Shown one piece after another: positions 10,411 through 21,698 of a stretch of DNA of 36,713 nt; position 1 is the first letter of the stretch, and each line of letters opens with the position of its first letter. The stretch covers positions 1 through 36,713 of the forward strand of contig MU616849.1 in NCBI GenBank assembly GCA_025201705.1, read 5' to 3'. The notes below the pieces were generated by a model. It did no database searches. It worked only from the letters and a program-made list of their open reading frames with translations, and was not told the DNA's origin. The DNA comes from Dissophora ornata. Taxonomy: Eukaryota; Mortierellomycota; Mortierellomycetes; Mortierellales; Mortierellaceae. The position numbers were made by a program, and so were the translations under genes.

Positions 10411-10540
10411 AAAACACAGACATGGTGGCGAGGCATAGATGTAAGGAGCACGTACGGAGGATCCGTTCGAAGCACCTTGATACACGTAACGTAGGACCCT
10501 AAAAACAGCACATATCCAATCCCATTTTGACAAAGTAAAA

Positions 10541-10552
10541 AATAAAAATAAA
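10541..10552 (+). terminator. Polyadenylation signals of the C2 gene
   Basis: Two adjacent AATAAA hexamers (10541-10546 and 10547-10552), about 130 nt after the TAA stop at 10408-10410. Confidence 0.55.
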
Positions 10553-11345
10553 TGCATTCAACAGCAGTACGTTCTGTAAGTGGATGGCGCGTATGTGAGC
10601 TGTGTTATAAATCCATGAACTGTATGCATGGATATTTTGGTGGCGTTTTCTACTCATAATGTGGCGACGAAAGAACGCGGATACGACAGCATGCGCCCTC
10701 CCCGGTCTTTCTTCCATGTGCCCAAGTAGATTCAGCAGCGGCGACGATCGCAATACGATGCGAGGGGGCACCCGATGACAAACAACAACGACAGCTCTGG
10801 TCGCTCGTTCCCCTGTGCGACTCTGTTTTTCAAGCCGGTGATTCATTCCACCTCACCGTGTTTATTATTTTTTTTTTATTCCCAGCGCAGTGGCGTGGAC
10901 TGCTTTGATAAGAGAAAAGCCAACTTCTCCGCAAATTGGCGGTTTCCTTTTCTGACTTTAACCTTTGGCTCTGTGGTGGTGGTGCTGTTGATTGCTCGGC
11001 AGGTCGGTGCTTGAATCGATGGGAGAAAACTACTTTTGTATACTTCTTCTGATGAGTTGAGTTGGACCAGAGTCAGGACTGCAAGCCAAGAAAAACGAGA
11101 ACGAATGTTCGGGGCCAGACCACGCAGGCGCGATGTCCGGGGCGATGGCTGTAGGGAGTAAGGATGAGTGTACGACTGTGTGGGGATGATGCACATGGCG
11201 AGGATAGGGATCAGACGCGGGGTAGTGAAAGCACAAATGTTGATTGATGGCATCACGTAGCGGGGTACCACCAGGCGCACTCAATCCAGACCGCTGTCAT
11301 TTGTTTACGCTTTGGCGTTGTGAGAAAAAAAAATAGGAAGCGACA

Positions 11346-11351
11346 TATAAA
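11346..11351 (+). promoter_or_regulatory. TATA-like element of ADE6
   Basis: TATAAA 160 bp upstream of the ATG at 11511, followed by a CT-rich leader. Confidence 0.4.
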
Positions 11352-11510
11352 GGTCAAGCGAATCTCTCCTTTCTTAGTCCAGTCCTCAATCTCATTCCCC
11401 CCATTCCTTTCTCTTCTCTTTTCTCGTCCCGTCACCCCCACCCCCCCTCGTCTCTCTCCCCACCTCACCTTCCTCACCTTCATACAGCAGAGACCAAGAT
11501 ATACATAAAA

Positions 11511-14500
11511 ATGTTGGTACTTCCCGGATCACAGGCGCTGTCGCCCTTCAAAGCCCACGCCCTGCTGCAGCAGGTTCAGGCTACCGTCTCCTCCGTCCAG
11601 TCCGTCTCTACACTCGCCGTCCACTTTGTACAGCCCAAGGCCGATCTGGACCAGGCTACCCTCGCCGAGTTCTTGACCAATGGCTCCACACCCGAGAGAC
11701 GCATCCTCAACACCATGTTCTCCTCTCCGTCCTCTGTTCATGTCGAGGTAAAAAAAAAATATCACTTGGAGCTTTTATCAATCGAGCGGAATTGCAAACG
11801 AAAGAAGAAGAAGAAGAAAAAGAAAAGACGAAGCAATTGCACCGTGTTCTGACCTGTTTCCTTCTTCTTTTGCGTATGTGCAAACCCATAAACAGGAGGA
11901 CCAGGAGCTGATCAAGTTGATCTCTCAACATCATAGCCACAGCAAGACAGCAACAACGGCGACGACGGAGGAAGGACTCAACTTTTTCATTGTCTTGCCC
12001 CGTGTAGGCACCATCTCCCCTTGGTCGTCCAAGGCTACGAATATTGCCCAGATGTGCAATCTGGAGCGTCATGTGCAGCGAGTCGAGCGCGGCCAGGCAT
12101 ACCTGATCAGGACAAAGGATGGAAAGCAGTTAAGCGAGACAGAATTTAGAGCCATTGCTGCCTTGGTCTACGATCGCATGACCCAGGATGTGCTGAACAT
12201 CATCCCAGACGACAAGGTTATTTTCAAGGTAAAAAAGAACGCGCGTTGGGAAAACGAAGAAAAAACATGGCTTGATTTGAGTTTGGGGTGAACGACTTGA
12301 AGACGAGAAAGAGTATGACACGAGGGAACACAGGACGGTCGGGATGGCTTGACATAAAAACAACAACTCACTGCACCCATATGGCTGAATTCAATTGCCC
12401 ATTCTCCTTGCCGACTTCTTCCTCTCCGACGCAGACCATTCGCACGATACAACACCGCAGGATGATGATGACTCGGGAATCCAACCTTGAAAAAAAAAAA
12501 ATTGTTTATGTGCTTTGACCAGTCACATCATGCGCGATCTACTCACGTTGTTCTAAAACAATCCCTCATATATATTTTTTTATTATTATTACCGCTGCTC
12601 GTAATGATTACAGCAAGGAGCCCCCGGCCCCTTGAAGACGGTCCAGTTGATGGGCAGTGACGAGGAGCGCAACCCCCGCGATGCCCGCGAGCGATTGATC
12701 ACTGCCAACAAGGAGCTGGGTCTGGCCCTGGCCGAGGATGAGATTGATTACCTCGTTGCTGCCTTCATTGGCAGCAGCAAACTCTCGTCGGACAGCTGTC
12801 TGGCCCGCAACCCCACCGATGTTGAACTCTTCATGTTTGCCCAGGTCAACTCGGAGCATTGTCGCCACAAGATCTTTGGCGCAGACTGGACAATTGATGG
12901 CGAAAAGAAGCCCAACTCTCTCTTCGGCATGATCAAGAACACACATCAGCTTCACCCCCAGTACACTCTTTCTGCTTACTCGGATAACGCTGCAGTCCTT
13001 CAGGGTCCCAAGGGAACTCGCTTCGCACCCCTGGCCGACGATAACAATGCTTACAACCTGTTTGAGGAGGAGGTCCATACCGTCGTCAAGGTCGAGACCC
13101 ATAACCACCCCACTGCAGTCTCACCCTTCCCCGGAGCTGCTACTGGATCAGGAGGAGAGATTCGTGATGAGGGAGCAACTGGTATTGGTTCGAAGCCCAA
13201 GGCTGGTCTGACGGGATTCACCGTCTCCAACTTGTTGATTCCAGGACATGTCCAGCCCTGGGAGACGGATTACGGAAAGCCCTCGCACGTTGCCTCTGCT
13301 TTGGATATCATGATCCAGGGCCCCTTGGGAGGAGCCGCCTTCAACAACGAGTTTGGTCGTCCTGCTATCACCGGTTACTTCCGTACCTTCCTCGAGTCTG
13401 TCCCCAGCACCAACGGCAAGGATGAGATCCGTGGATTCCACAAGCCAATCATGCTTGCCGGAGGTCTGGGAACCATCCGCCCTCAGCACGTTCACAAGAA
13501 CAAGATCCAGCCTGGAGCACATTTGGTTGTCCTGGGTGGTCCCTGCATGTTGATCGGTTTAGGAGGTGGCGCTGCCAGTTCCATGACCTCGGGCGAGTCC
13601 TCTGCAGCTTTGGACTTTGCCTCTGTTCAGCGTGAGAACCCAGAGATGCAGCGCCGCTGCCAGCAGGTTATCGATACCTGCACGGCTCTCGGCCAGAAGA
13701 ACATTATTCAGTCGATTCACGATGTTGGCGCTGGAGGACTCTGCAATGCTTTGCCCGAGATTGTGCATGACTGCAACCTGGGAGCCGCGATTGAGCTCCG
13801 CAATATCAACAATGATGACCCCAGCATGTCGCCCATGGAGATTTGGTGCAACGAGTCCCAGGAGCGTTATGTCCTTGCTATTGGACCCGAGAACATTGAA
13901 CAGTTCAAGGCTATCTGCGAGCGTGAGCGCTGCCCCTATGCTCTGGCTGGTGTCGCCACTGCCGAGGAGAAGTTGGTCTTGACCGACAGCCTTCTGGGCA
14001 CGACCCCTATTGACCTGCCAATGTCGACCCTCTTTGGCAAGCCTCCCAAGATGTCGCGCACTACCACCACGGTCGTCCCTACGCGCCATGCTTTTGACAG
14101 CTCATTGAAGTCGTACCTCCCCTCTTTGACCCAGGCTGCCGAGTTGGTCACAGATGCTGCCCACCGCGTGCTCAGACTCCCCGCTGTCGCCTCAAAGTCG
14201 TTCCTGATCACCATCGGTGACCGCACGATCACTGGATTGGTGGCGCGTGATCAGTTTGTTGGACCCTGGCAGGTGCCCGTGGCCGATGTTGCTGTCACGG
14301 CCACTTCCTTGGGTGTCTCGGTCGGAGAGGCCATGGCTATGGGAGAGCGTCCACCAATTGCTTTGATCTCGGCTGCTGCGTCTGCTCGCATGGCTGTCGG
14401 AGAGTGCATCACCAACATGGCTGCTGCCAACATTCCTTCGTTGGGTCAGATCCGCATGTCTGCCAACTGGATGGCTGCCCCCGACCACGAGGGTGAGGGC

Positions 14501-16216
14501 TCTCGTCTGTACGAGGCTGTTCAGGCCATCGGTCTGGATCTTTGCCCGGCTTTGGGAATCAGTATCCCTGTCGGCAAGGACTCAATGTCGATGAAGATGA
14601 AGTGGAAGCAGGACGGTGAGCAGATTGAGGTCACTGCTCCCTTGGCACTCAACATTACTGGATTCGGTCCCGTTGCAGATGTCCACAAGACCTTCACTCC
14701 CGAGTTGATTACGGATGTGAAGGAGAACACCGTCTTGGTGTTGATCGATCTTGCGGATGGAAAGGAGCGTCTTGGAGGATCGGCTATTGCACAGGTCTAC
14801 AAGCAGATCGGTGACGAGGTCCCCGATGTTGAGAGTGCCGAGGTTGTCAAGGCCTTCTTCCAGGCTATCCAGGCTGTTCGTGAGCATGGCGACCTTGTTC
14901 TCGCATACCACGACCGTTCGGATGGTGGTCTCTTTGCCACAATTGCAGAGATGTGCTTTGCAGGTCACGTTGGTGCCAAGGTGGATCTGTCCGCAGTTAC
15001 CCAGGATGTCGTCGCTAGTTTGTTCAACGAGGAGTTGGGTGCCGTCGTCCAGGTCCGTGAGTCGCAGGTGGAGAAGTTGAAGGCTGTCTTTGGAGAGCAC
15101 GGATTCCCTGTTGAGGCCCTCAAGGTTGTAGGAACCGTCAATGCCAAGGGCGATGACTCGTTCGTGGTCTCGCACCAGGGCGTCAATGTCCTGGACTCGA
15201 GCCGTGTGGAGTTGCAGCGCATCTGGACCGAGACATCGTATCACATCCAGTCCATCCGCGATAACTCTGAATGTGCTCAGCAAGAGTTTGATGGACTCTT
15301 GGAGGCCCAGGACCCCGGTCTGTCTTACCAGTTGACATTCAACCCTGCGGAAGAGGTTCTCTCGGCTGAAGACTTGGCCCTCACACCTGCGAACCGTCCC
15401 AAGGTCGCGATCTTGCGTGAGCAAGGAGTGAACGGTCAGATTGAGATGGCATACGCTTTCCATGCTGCAGGTTTCACGGCCGTGGATGTGCACATGTCAG
15501 ATATTCTGTCCGGCAAGGTGACGTTGAAGGACTTTAAGGGTATTGCAGCCTGCGGAGGATTCTCGTATGGTGATGTCCTCGGCGCCGGTGCTGGATGGGC
15601 AAAATCGATTCTGTTGCACGAGCGTGCCCGTAACGAGTTCTACGACTTTTTGACGGTTCGTCAGGACACGTTTGCGTTGGGTGTGTGTAACGGATGCCAG
15701 TTCTTGTCGCAGATGCGCGAGTTGATCCCCGGTGCGGAGCATTGGCCCTACTTTAAGAGGAACCAGAGCGAGCAGTTCGAGGCCCGATTCAGCATGATTG
15801 AGCTTGAGAACAATGCTGGCGCTTCTTCCTCCTCGACTGTGCCATCGATCTTCTTTGAGGACATGCGCGGATCCAAGTTCCCGATCGCTGTTGCCCACGG
15901 AGAGGGTCGTGCCGAATTTGTGAACCCCACAGATTTGGAGGTATTGAAGGCTGCAGGATTGGTGGCGGCGTCGTTTGTGGATCACCACGGAAAGAAGACA
16001 GAGCAGTACCCGTTGAACCCGAACGGATCCCCCGAGGGTATCACTGCAGTACAGACACCGAACGGTCGTGTGTTGGCGATGATGCCTCATCCAGAGCGTG
16101 TGACGAGTCGGGAGGCCAACTCGTGGTACCCGCGTGTGGAGGGAGAGCAGTGGGGTGAGAATGGACCTTGGTTGAGGATGTTTAAGAATGCGCGCAAGTG
16201 GGTTAGCATGCAGTAA
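11511..16216 (+). CDS. ADE6: Phosphoribosylformylglycinamidine synthase
   Basis: Cytosolic enzyme of de novo purine synthesis: converts FGAR to FGAM with ATP and glutamine (PurL/ADE6 family). Three exons, 11511-11747, 11896-12228 and 12614-16216, all phase 0, give 1,390 residues, close to the usual 1,300-1,360. Order: N-terminal PurS-like domain; linker with [10 protein letters not shown]; first AIRS-like half with [20 protein letters not shown] and [13 protein letters not shown]; second half with [13 protein letters not shown] and YHDRSDGG; C-terminal glutaminase with nucleophile Cys1215 in GVCNGCQ and the His1349/Glu1351 pair in MMPHPE. All expected catalytic residues are present and no frame break is seen. 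The start at 11511 is the first ATG after the pyrimidine leader. Introns are 148 bp (with an AAG repeat) and 385 bp. Confidence 0.97.
11800..11827 (+). repeat. (AAG)n purine repeat in ADE6 intron 1
   Basis: AAAGAAGAAGAAGAAG followed by A-rich purines, inside intron 11748-11895. Confidence 0.7.
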
Positions 16217-16265
16217 GCTATTATACACAGAGACTTCATTCTTCATTTTTCATTACATTTTTACA

Positions 16266-16271
16266 AATAAA
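16266..16271 (+). terminator. Polyadenylation signal of ADE6
   Basis: AATAAA 50 nt after the TAA stop at 16214-16216. Confidence 0.6.
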
Positions 16272-16664
16272 CCTCTCTGGCATTCATGTTTCGATCCAAA
16301 GGAGGGAAAAGGGTTTATTTCGAATATCGTGAGGGCACACAAAATGAACAAATGTCGGTAAAAACGCTGAACCTTGTTCGCGCATGGACCCCAAGAGCAT
16401 GAAAAACAAATACACAAGCTAGAAACAGAGGATAACGGCAGGAACAAAGACAAATATACGGGGGGGAGAGGGGTCGACAATGAAATACACAGGCAAAAAA
16501 AAAGCACCAACACAAGCAAAAAGAGTGGAATTGCAAGAAAGGATAATGACACTTTGCCACACACACAACACCACATTCGAAGTAACATGTGCGGGAAAGA
16601 GCGTCGTGTGGTAGCAAATTCGGGGCAATCCACTCGGCGCGACCTCGACGCGCAGACAGACATC

Positions 16665-16670
16665 TATAAA
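16665..16670 (+). promoter_or_regulatory. TATA-like element of the 249-aa gene
   Basis: TATAAA 93 bp upstream of the ATG at 16763, followed by a short leader containing a C-rich run. Confidence 0.45.
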
Positions 16671-16762
16671 GGAAACCTCAACCATACTTTTATTTCTCAT
16701 CACTCTTCACCCCTCCCCCCCCTACTCACAACTGCAACAAAGCGATTGAAAACCCGTCCATT

Positions 16763-17512
16763 ATGGAGCAAGACTTTGTCCTCATCAACATCACCAGGCG
16801 AGAAATCATGGCCAATTACGTGGCCCCGAGCAGGACCCCGATCATCACCCAGTTCGCTAGCAGTGTCAAGATGTCGGAACATCTGCTCCACCTCGGCAAC
16901 AAGCCGTTTCTCGCCATGAGCCTCGTCGAAATCCTCGACTCCACACATCCGTCCATCTTCCCAATGGGACCCGTCGGAACTTGGTCCGGAAGCCGTATCG
17001 TCATCGTCGGGGAATACTGTGACGATATCCCGGCGTTCGTCACCAGGGCAGAAGAAGAAGAACTCCAGGAATCAGGGGACCCAAACCTTTACGACTTTGC
17101 GGAAGAAAACTATGAGAATGTCCCCAACCAAGACTTTTCCAAGAATGGTGTCCGTGGTGGGATGGTGCAACTCTTCCCTCAGGGCAGCCATACTCATCAT
17201 TTGGTGTTGAACCTCGACAAGAAGGAATATCTCGATCCGAAAACCTTTCACGAGAATGTCACATACGTCGAGGCGTTCGCGAAACTGGAGCATGGGATCA
17301 TGCAAGGACTGTTCAGTCTGATCTTCTTTACGACTGGTGGGGGGGAAGGAGACGTGGATGAATTCAAACAAGGTCGGTGGGCTGGGGATCGCATTACGAT
17401 TCGCGAGAAGGAGAAGGTTGTGGATTTGGAATCGTGGAGTGATATTAGCGAGAAGGTGACCGAGGACCTCAAGAAGTTTATGGACAAAGAGTCGACTGCA
17501 GAGAGGGCGTGA
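16763..17512 (+). CDS. 249-aa protein of two diverged tandem units, function unknown
   Basis: Intronless and compact, with a TATA element before it and AATAAA after it. Internal similarity is visible. Unit 1 starts FVLINITRRE (5-14) and contains GTWSGSRIVI (72-81), followed by VGEY and an acidic NLYDFAEENYENV. Unit 2 starts HLVLNLDKKEYLDP (146-159) and contains GRWAGDRITI (204-213) after a GGGEGD loop, ending in a charged helix with SDISEKVTEDLKKF. Both units share a short hydrophobic strand followed by a basic pair and Glu, and later G-x-W-[SA]-G-[SD]-R-I. I recall small uncharacterised bacterial and fungal proteins with a 'KKEYLDP ... GxWAGDRI' layout, but this is memory only and unverified. 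There is no signal peptide or transmembrane helix, so it is probably cytosolic. No function is proposed. Confidence 0.85.
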   Translation: MEQDFVLINITRREIMANYVAPSRTPIITQFASSVKMSEHLLHLGNKPFLAMSLVEILDSTHPSIFPMGPVGTWSGSRIVIVGEYCDDIPAFVTRAEEEELQESGDPNLYDFAEENYENVPNQDFSKNGVRGGMVQLFPQGSHTHHLVLNLDKKEYLDPKTFHENVTYVEAFAKLEHGIMQGLFSLIFFTTGGGEGDVDEFKQGRWAGDRITIREKEKVVDLESWSDISEKVTEDLKKFMDKESTAERA

Positions 17513-17572
17513 ATGGGGGCCACTTGGTCCCTCATTTCCGTGATATGTCAGTTAAGCAAAAGCCCATCAAAG

Positions 17573-17582
17573 AATAAATAAA
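17573..17582 (+). terminator. Polyadenylation signals of the 249-aa gene
   Basis: Overlapping AATAAA hexamers at 17573-17578 and 17577-17582, about 60 nt after the TGA stop at 17510-17512. They lie in the 260-bp gap shared with the convergent minus-strand gene. Confidence 0.6.
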
Positions 17583-17755
17583 TGGGAGGTTTGGCCACAA
17601 AAACAGTTGCTAACGGGGGGCCTCTTGACAAAGACCAGTCTTTTTTTAATTGTGAGGAGAAACAGCACATGGGGCTATGCCACAAGCATGCCACCTCCAT
17701 GGTCACCTTCGCCCAACGAAACGTGACATGAGAGCTGCATTCTCTTCCCAAGATG

Positions 17756-17761
17756 TTTATT
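17756..17761 (-). terminator. Polyadenylation signal of the LRR-like gene
   Basis: AATAAA on the minus strand only 11 nt past the TAA stop at 17773-17775, implying a very short 3' UTR if used. Confidence 0.5.
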
Positions 17762-17772
17762 TAATACAAAAG

Positions 17773-20723
17773 TTAATTTCGAGTTGGGATCTTGTATATG
17801 CTATTCCCCAAAAACAATCGATCAAGTTTTGGCAGATACACCAACTGATGCTCGACCAAGTACTGGAGCGCCACCAACCGACCGACAGCTTCAATCTGAT
17901 AGTGGGCCGGATATGCGTTCAGGAACAATGACGACGTTGTTGTTTGTGATGGAGAGACTATTGGCGGCGGTGGCGGTGAAGGTAGACTATGGCGAGGGCC
18001 ACCATGTCCATGATAGTTGTAACCGTGGCTGAAATGAGGCGGACGCAAGCGATGGCTGCTTTGGTCACTGCTCGATGCGTCATTGACTGCCTCAAATGCA
18101 TCCTCCATGCTCGCTCTTTCCTCAAAAGTAGACTGACCTGAAGGCGAGGCCGACATGGACGGCGACTCTGACGTGGACGACATTATCCGGCTGCTAGAGG
18201 TATCCGATGGTGAGGATTCTGTGTCCGAGGCGCCAGCTGAGACTGTGTGAGGCAGATAACGCGATGGCACCTCTGAAGAAGATGATGACAAAGACAACGA
18301 GTCTTGCTGTGAATTGAATGAGGACGATCCAAACCCTGAACCTGCAGTTATGGGCGACCCTGATCCCGATGACGGTTCCGTAGAAGGATATGGTGGCGAA
18401 AGGGAACTGGACGATGTCAATGATGGCGACTCGCTGGACTGTGACCGCAACTCTGCCGATGCTGTTGTTGACGATGACTCTGACGCTGATGATGTGCCCT
18501 TTAGGAAAAGACTCTTTACAAACATTTGCATCACCTCCTCTTCCTCTGCGTCAAGACCGCCATTGACTGTCAGCTCCTGGACCTCCAATCGTAGGACGGT
18601 CAGCACTGGACTGCAAGCCCATCGTGGTACAGAAGCGATCAAGTCCTGGAGTGGTACTGGGATCTTGGCCTCAAAGATCTGAAGTTTCGGACAACACTCG
18701 AGGATCCGGAGGCAGGCGTGGCGGAGCCGCATAAGCGTGTCAAGTTGCTGTTCTTGATGCTGCTGTTGAAGATGGAGTGTCTGCTGCAGGAGCAATGAAT
18801 GGCGGTGCCAGTTCAAGTGCTGGTGCTGCAGGAGTTGTTCTTGATACTGCTGCTGTTGCTGGTACTGCTGTGGCGGCTGCTGTTGTTGGATATGATGGCG
18901 TTTACAAGAAAAGGATCGTTAGGTATGAAATGGCTGCATCCGTGTTGGATTTAATTGCAATGTCGACGCAGAGTTGATTGTGCGTAGAATAATCAGCGCG
19001 GTGATAAGACAAATGCTGTAAATTGACCAAAGCTACAGGACTTGCTCTGTACCTGTGCATAAGACAATCCTTTGTTCTGTATCTCATCCAAGATTTGGAA
19101 TGAGCAGAGATGTGGGTGATGGTAATCGACCAGCGTCTCCACCAGCCCGGGACACTTGGCAACAACCCTTGTGTTTGTGACAAACTGCGTCAGTTGTGGG
19201 ATCGCTCGTAAAAGAAGCGTCAGTTGTTGTGGCTGTCCTGATCGCTGCAATTCCTGGATCTGGTAGTCGTCCACCAACAGAGGCTCGTTTAATACGAGCC
19301 GATTCAAGCGTGGGCAGCCATCCAGGATAGTGTGCGCCAAGTCTGCGATCATAAGCGAAAGTCGGCTTGGACTACTCGCGGTTTCTGCAAGACTCACGCT
19401 CGCGGCTGCGTTGAGGCTGTCGCTATCGCTGTCGGTATAAAAGCTGCTGCTGTTGTATCCGCTCGTACATGGACTGCCACTTTCGATGCTGCTGGTCTTG
19501 CTTGTACTATTGTAAAGCGCGTGGCTGCGAGTGGCTGAATAAGATGGTGGAAACAACGCTTGGTAGCGAGTCTCCTCGAGGGCCAGTGCTTCCAGGCTGG
19601 GGAAGAACGCCAGTAGCTCTGGGACGACGACTGTGCCTCGAAACGTCAGTGAGCGGACCGCTGGGAACTGATGCCGAGACCGGAGATTCTGAGTGCAAAG
19701 TCCACACGTGCGCGGTCCTCCTTCGCCCAGAAAGCTGTCACTATGCGATTCATCGTCCCACTGCGCCTGATCGTCTTGGTCTACAAGCATGCGGTCGCTG
19801 TCCTCGCTATCTTCTTCGCCACATTGTCCAGGGCAGCAAGGATGGGTCGAGGACACCAGGGACAGAAGCGAGATGATCTCGAGATTGAGCGCCTGGAGTG
19901 ATGGAAGAAGATGCATCATCTCGAGGAACTCATCCATCAAGAACTCGTAGCGGAGCAACGTCAAGTGTGTCAACTGCGTCGGTTGCAGCACATGCGACTG
20001 GATCCCCTGCAACAGCGAACTCTTGAACATGCTACTCTGTGCGCCCGCTTCCTGGTGGTCCTGGTTCTGGTGCGGCTGTTGCTGCTGATGCGGTAGTTGT
20101 CTTGGCTGATGCTGGTGTTGGTACTGGTATTGACACTGATCTTGTTCCGTCTGGCTCTGAGGCCCCTCCGTCTGGCATACGGTTGTCCTCTTCCCTGATC
20201 TACCCCTTCTTCCTTGTTCCCTCCGCCCACCGTTAGTTTCGTCTGTTGGCGCACTGTTGGTACCGAACTGACGGTCGATTTTGTTCCGCCTGGCCTTCCC
20301 TCTTTCACTTGCTTTTCTCCTGCCTCTACCAGCACCAGCACCACTGCCATCTACGCCTTCCCCTACTCTTGAACCCCTACTACCAACGGCAGCACTCATA
20401 CCCATATTTGAACTAGTTCCGCTGCCATCACTGCTACTGTTGCGTGGACTCTGCCCGTTCTTCGGAAGTGATGACGGTATCGTCAGCGTCGTCCCCTTTT
20501 TCCAGAGTCGATCCATTCTGGCTCGTCTCCGGGAAGTCCTGCTGGTCGATGGCGCGGTTCTATCACCACCACCGCCACCACCAGAAGAAGGTGACCGCGG
20601 GTTAATCTCTAACCTCTTCATGCGGCTCCTAAGGTTCTGGTTGACCATGCTGTCGGAAACAGGCGATGGGACGCGGATGGCGATCGGCGTGGACGACTGA
20701 GTCGGGCTTAGACCTTGGGCCAT
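17773..20723 (-). CDS. Leucine-rich-repeat-like protein with long disordered regions
   Basis: Two exons on the minus strand, 20723-19053 (557 codons) and 18879-17773 (368 residues), total 925 residues. The 173-bp intron has donor GTACAG, a CTAAC branch-like element and acceptor CAACAG. Residues 1-240 are disordered: basic, Ser/Gly-rich, then Gln/His-rich. Leucine-rich segments of the 'hLpSLqaLnLe' kind occur at about 250-290, 353-390, 455-540 and 605-660, with lines such as LLPSLQALNLE, FFPSLEALALE and CPRLNRLVLNE, as in RNI-like F-box/LRR proteins. They are split by Ser/Asp-rich inserts (390-450, 670-840). A Gln-rich stretch sits at the exon junction, and the last 45 residues are again Leu-rich. 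No F-box is visible, so a ubiquitin-ligase role is only a possibility. Other scaffold roles fit equally well. Confidence 0.75.
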
Positions 20724-21683
20724 CGTGTACCGTGAACTTTTTTTTGATTTGCGCGATCCCTCTCTTTTTCTCGTCTATTCGCCCAAATGCACGCTCTTCA
20801 ACTTTTTTTTTCCCCCCTTGCCTTGTGCGTCACTTTTTGTTATCCTTCTGTCACTTTCTCTTTTTTTCCGCGCCTCTTTCACTCTCCTGTAGGGAAACTG
20901 ATGGCTGTTTGTAGCCTTTTGCAGCCTGTTTCGCACACTGGGTTGCGCTGTGTCGGGCAGGGATGGTCGGCAAGCGCGGCAGACGGACGGACAGATTATC
21001 AATTGAAAAGCGCCGAGAGACAAAGTTTCGAAAAAAAAGGGGAGAATGAAGGGACGGAACAGGAAAGATGGGCGATGACAAAACAAGAAAGTAGGACAGC
21101 AAACTAAAAAAAACTAAAAAAACGTGGGGAAAAAGTAGATGGCGGCGAACAAAAATAGTGTTTGAAAAAGTTATCTTGCGTTCGTCTTTGTAAGGTTCTG
21201 GGTTCAAGCAAAACGGTGGCAAGGAACAAAAAAGAGGAGAGGTAAAGAGAAAAAAGTAAATAGCAGAGGCAGAGGCAAGAGTGGTTTGTTCTTGATGCAC
21301 AGTAGGACGTCTTTGCTTTCTACACTCAGACAAGTATTAACTGCGAATAGGGATGAGGAAAATAGGATAGAGGACACAAGGCAAAAGAGAAAAGGGTGTG
21401 AAGGAGAAGGAGGAACGCCCAACGAGTTATTGTTGTTATTATGATATTAATGCTGCAATGAAAATGGGGAGCGGAGGGGAATGAAAACGAAGAGAGAGAG
21501 AAAAAACGAGAGAGTGGAACAAGGACGAGACAAGGTGCGAGAGAAATAAAGGGGAGGAGAAAGCTGTCAGCGCGGACCTGTCTGTCCAAGAAGCGGGAAA
21601 AGTTGACGACCTGGCTACAACAAACAAGAAACCTGGTTGTGAGTGGCACATCATCATATCTCTCTCCCGCGAAGGGAACGCAG

Positions 21684-21698
21684 CCAATCACACGTGTG
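21684..21698. promoter_or_regulatory. CCAAT box abutting an E-box palindrome CACACGTGTG
   Basis: CCAAT at 21684-21688 directly followed by the perfect 10-bp palindrome at 21689-21698 with a CACGTG core, the site of basic helix-loop-helix factors. It sits about 960 bp upstream of the LRR-like gene's ATG, just beyond its pyrimidine-rich leader. Confidence 0.4.

Larger units (their letters stand above)
10411..11510. other. Intergenic region, C2 gene to ADE6
   Basis: 1,100 bp: 3' end of the C2 gene, then the ADE6 promoter with a TATA-like element at 11346-11351 and a pyrimidine-rich leader at about 11360-11480. No further gene recognised. Confidence 0.55.
16217..16762. other. Intergenic region, ADE6 to the 249-aa gene
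   Basis: 546 bp: the ADE6 3' end, an A-rich and CA-rich middle, and the promoter of the next gene. No gene seen on either strand. Confidence 0.5.

Noticed and set aside
11070..11075. GAGTCA (TGACTC on the other strand) in the ADE6 promoter, a possible Gcn4/Bas1 site
   Set aside because: A single hexamer 436 bp from the ATG is expected by chance about once in 2 kb on two strands; no second site supports it.
14582..16246. Minus-strand frames of 303 and 249 codons across ADE6
   Set aside because: They run antisense to conserved ADE6 sequence with biased codon use, which commonly leaves open shadow frames.
21326..21691. 121-codon minus-strand frame in the gap upstream of the LRR-like gene
   Set aside because: Translation is dominated by Leu, Ser and Phe from a pyrimidine-rich strand; it looks like a leader sequence, not a protein.
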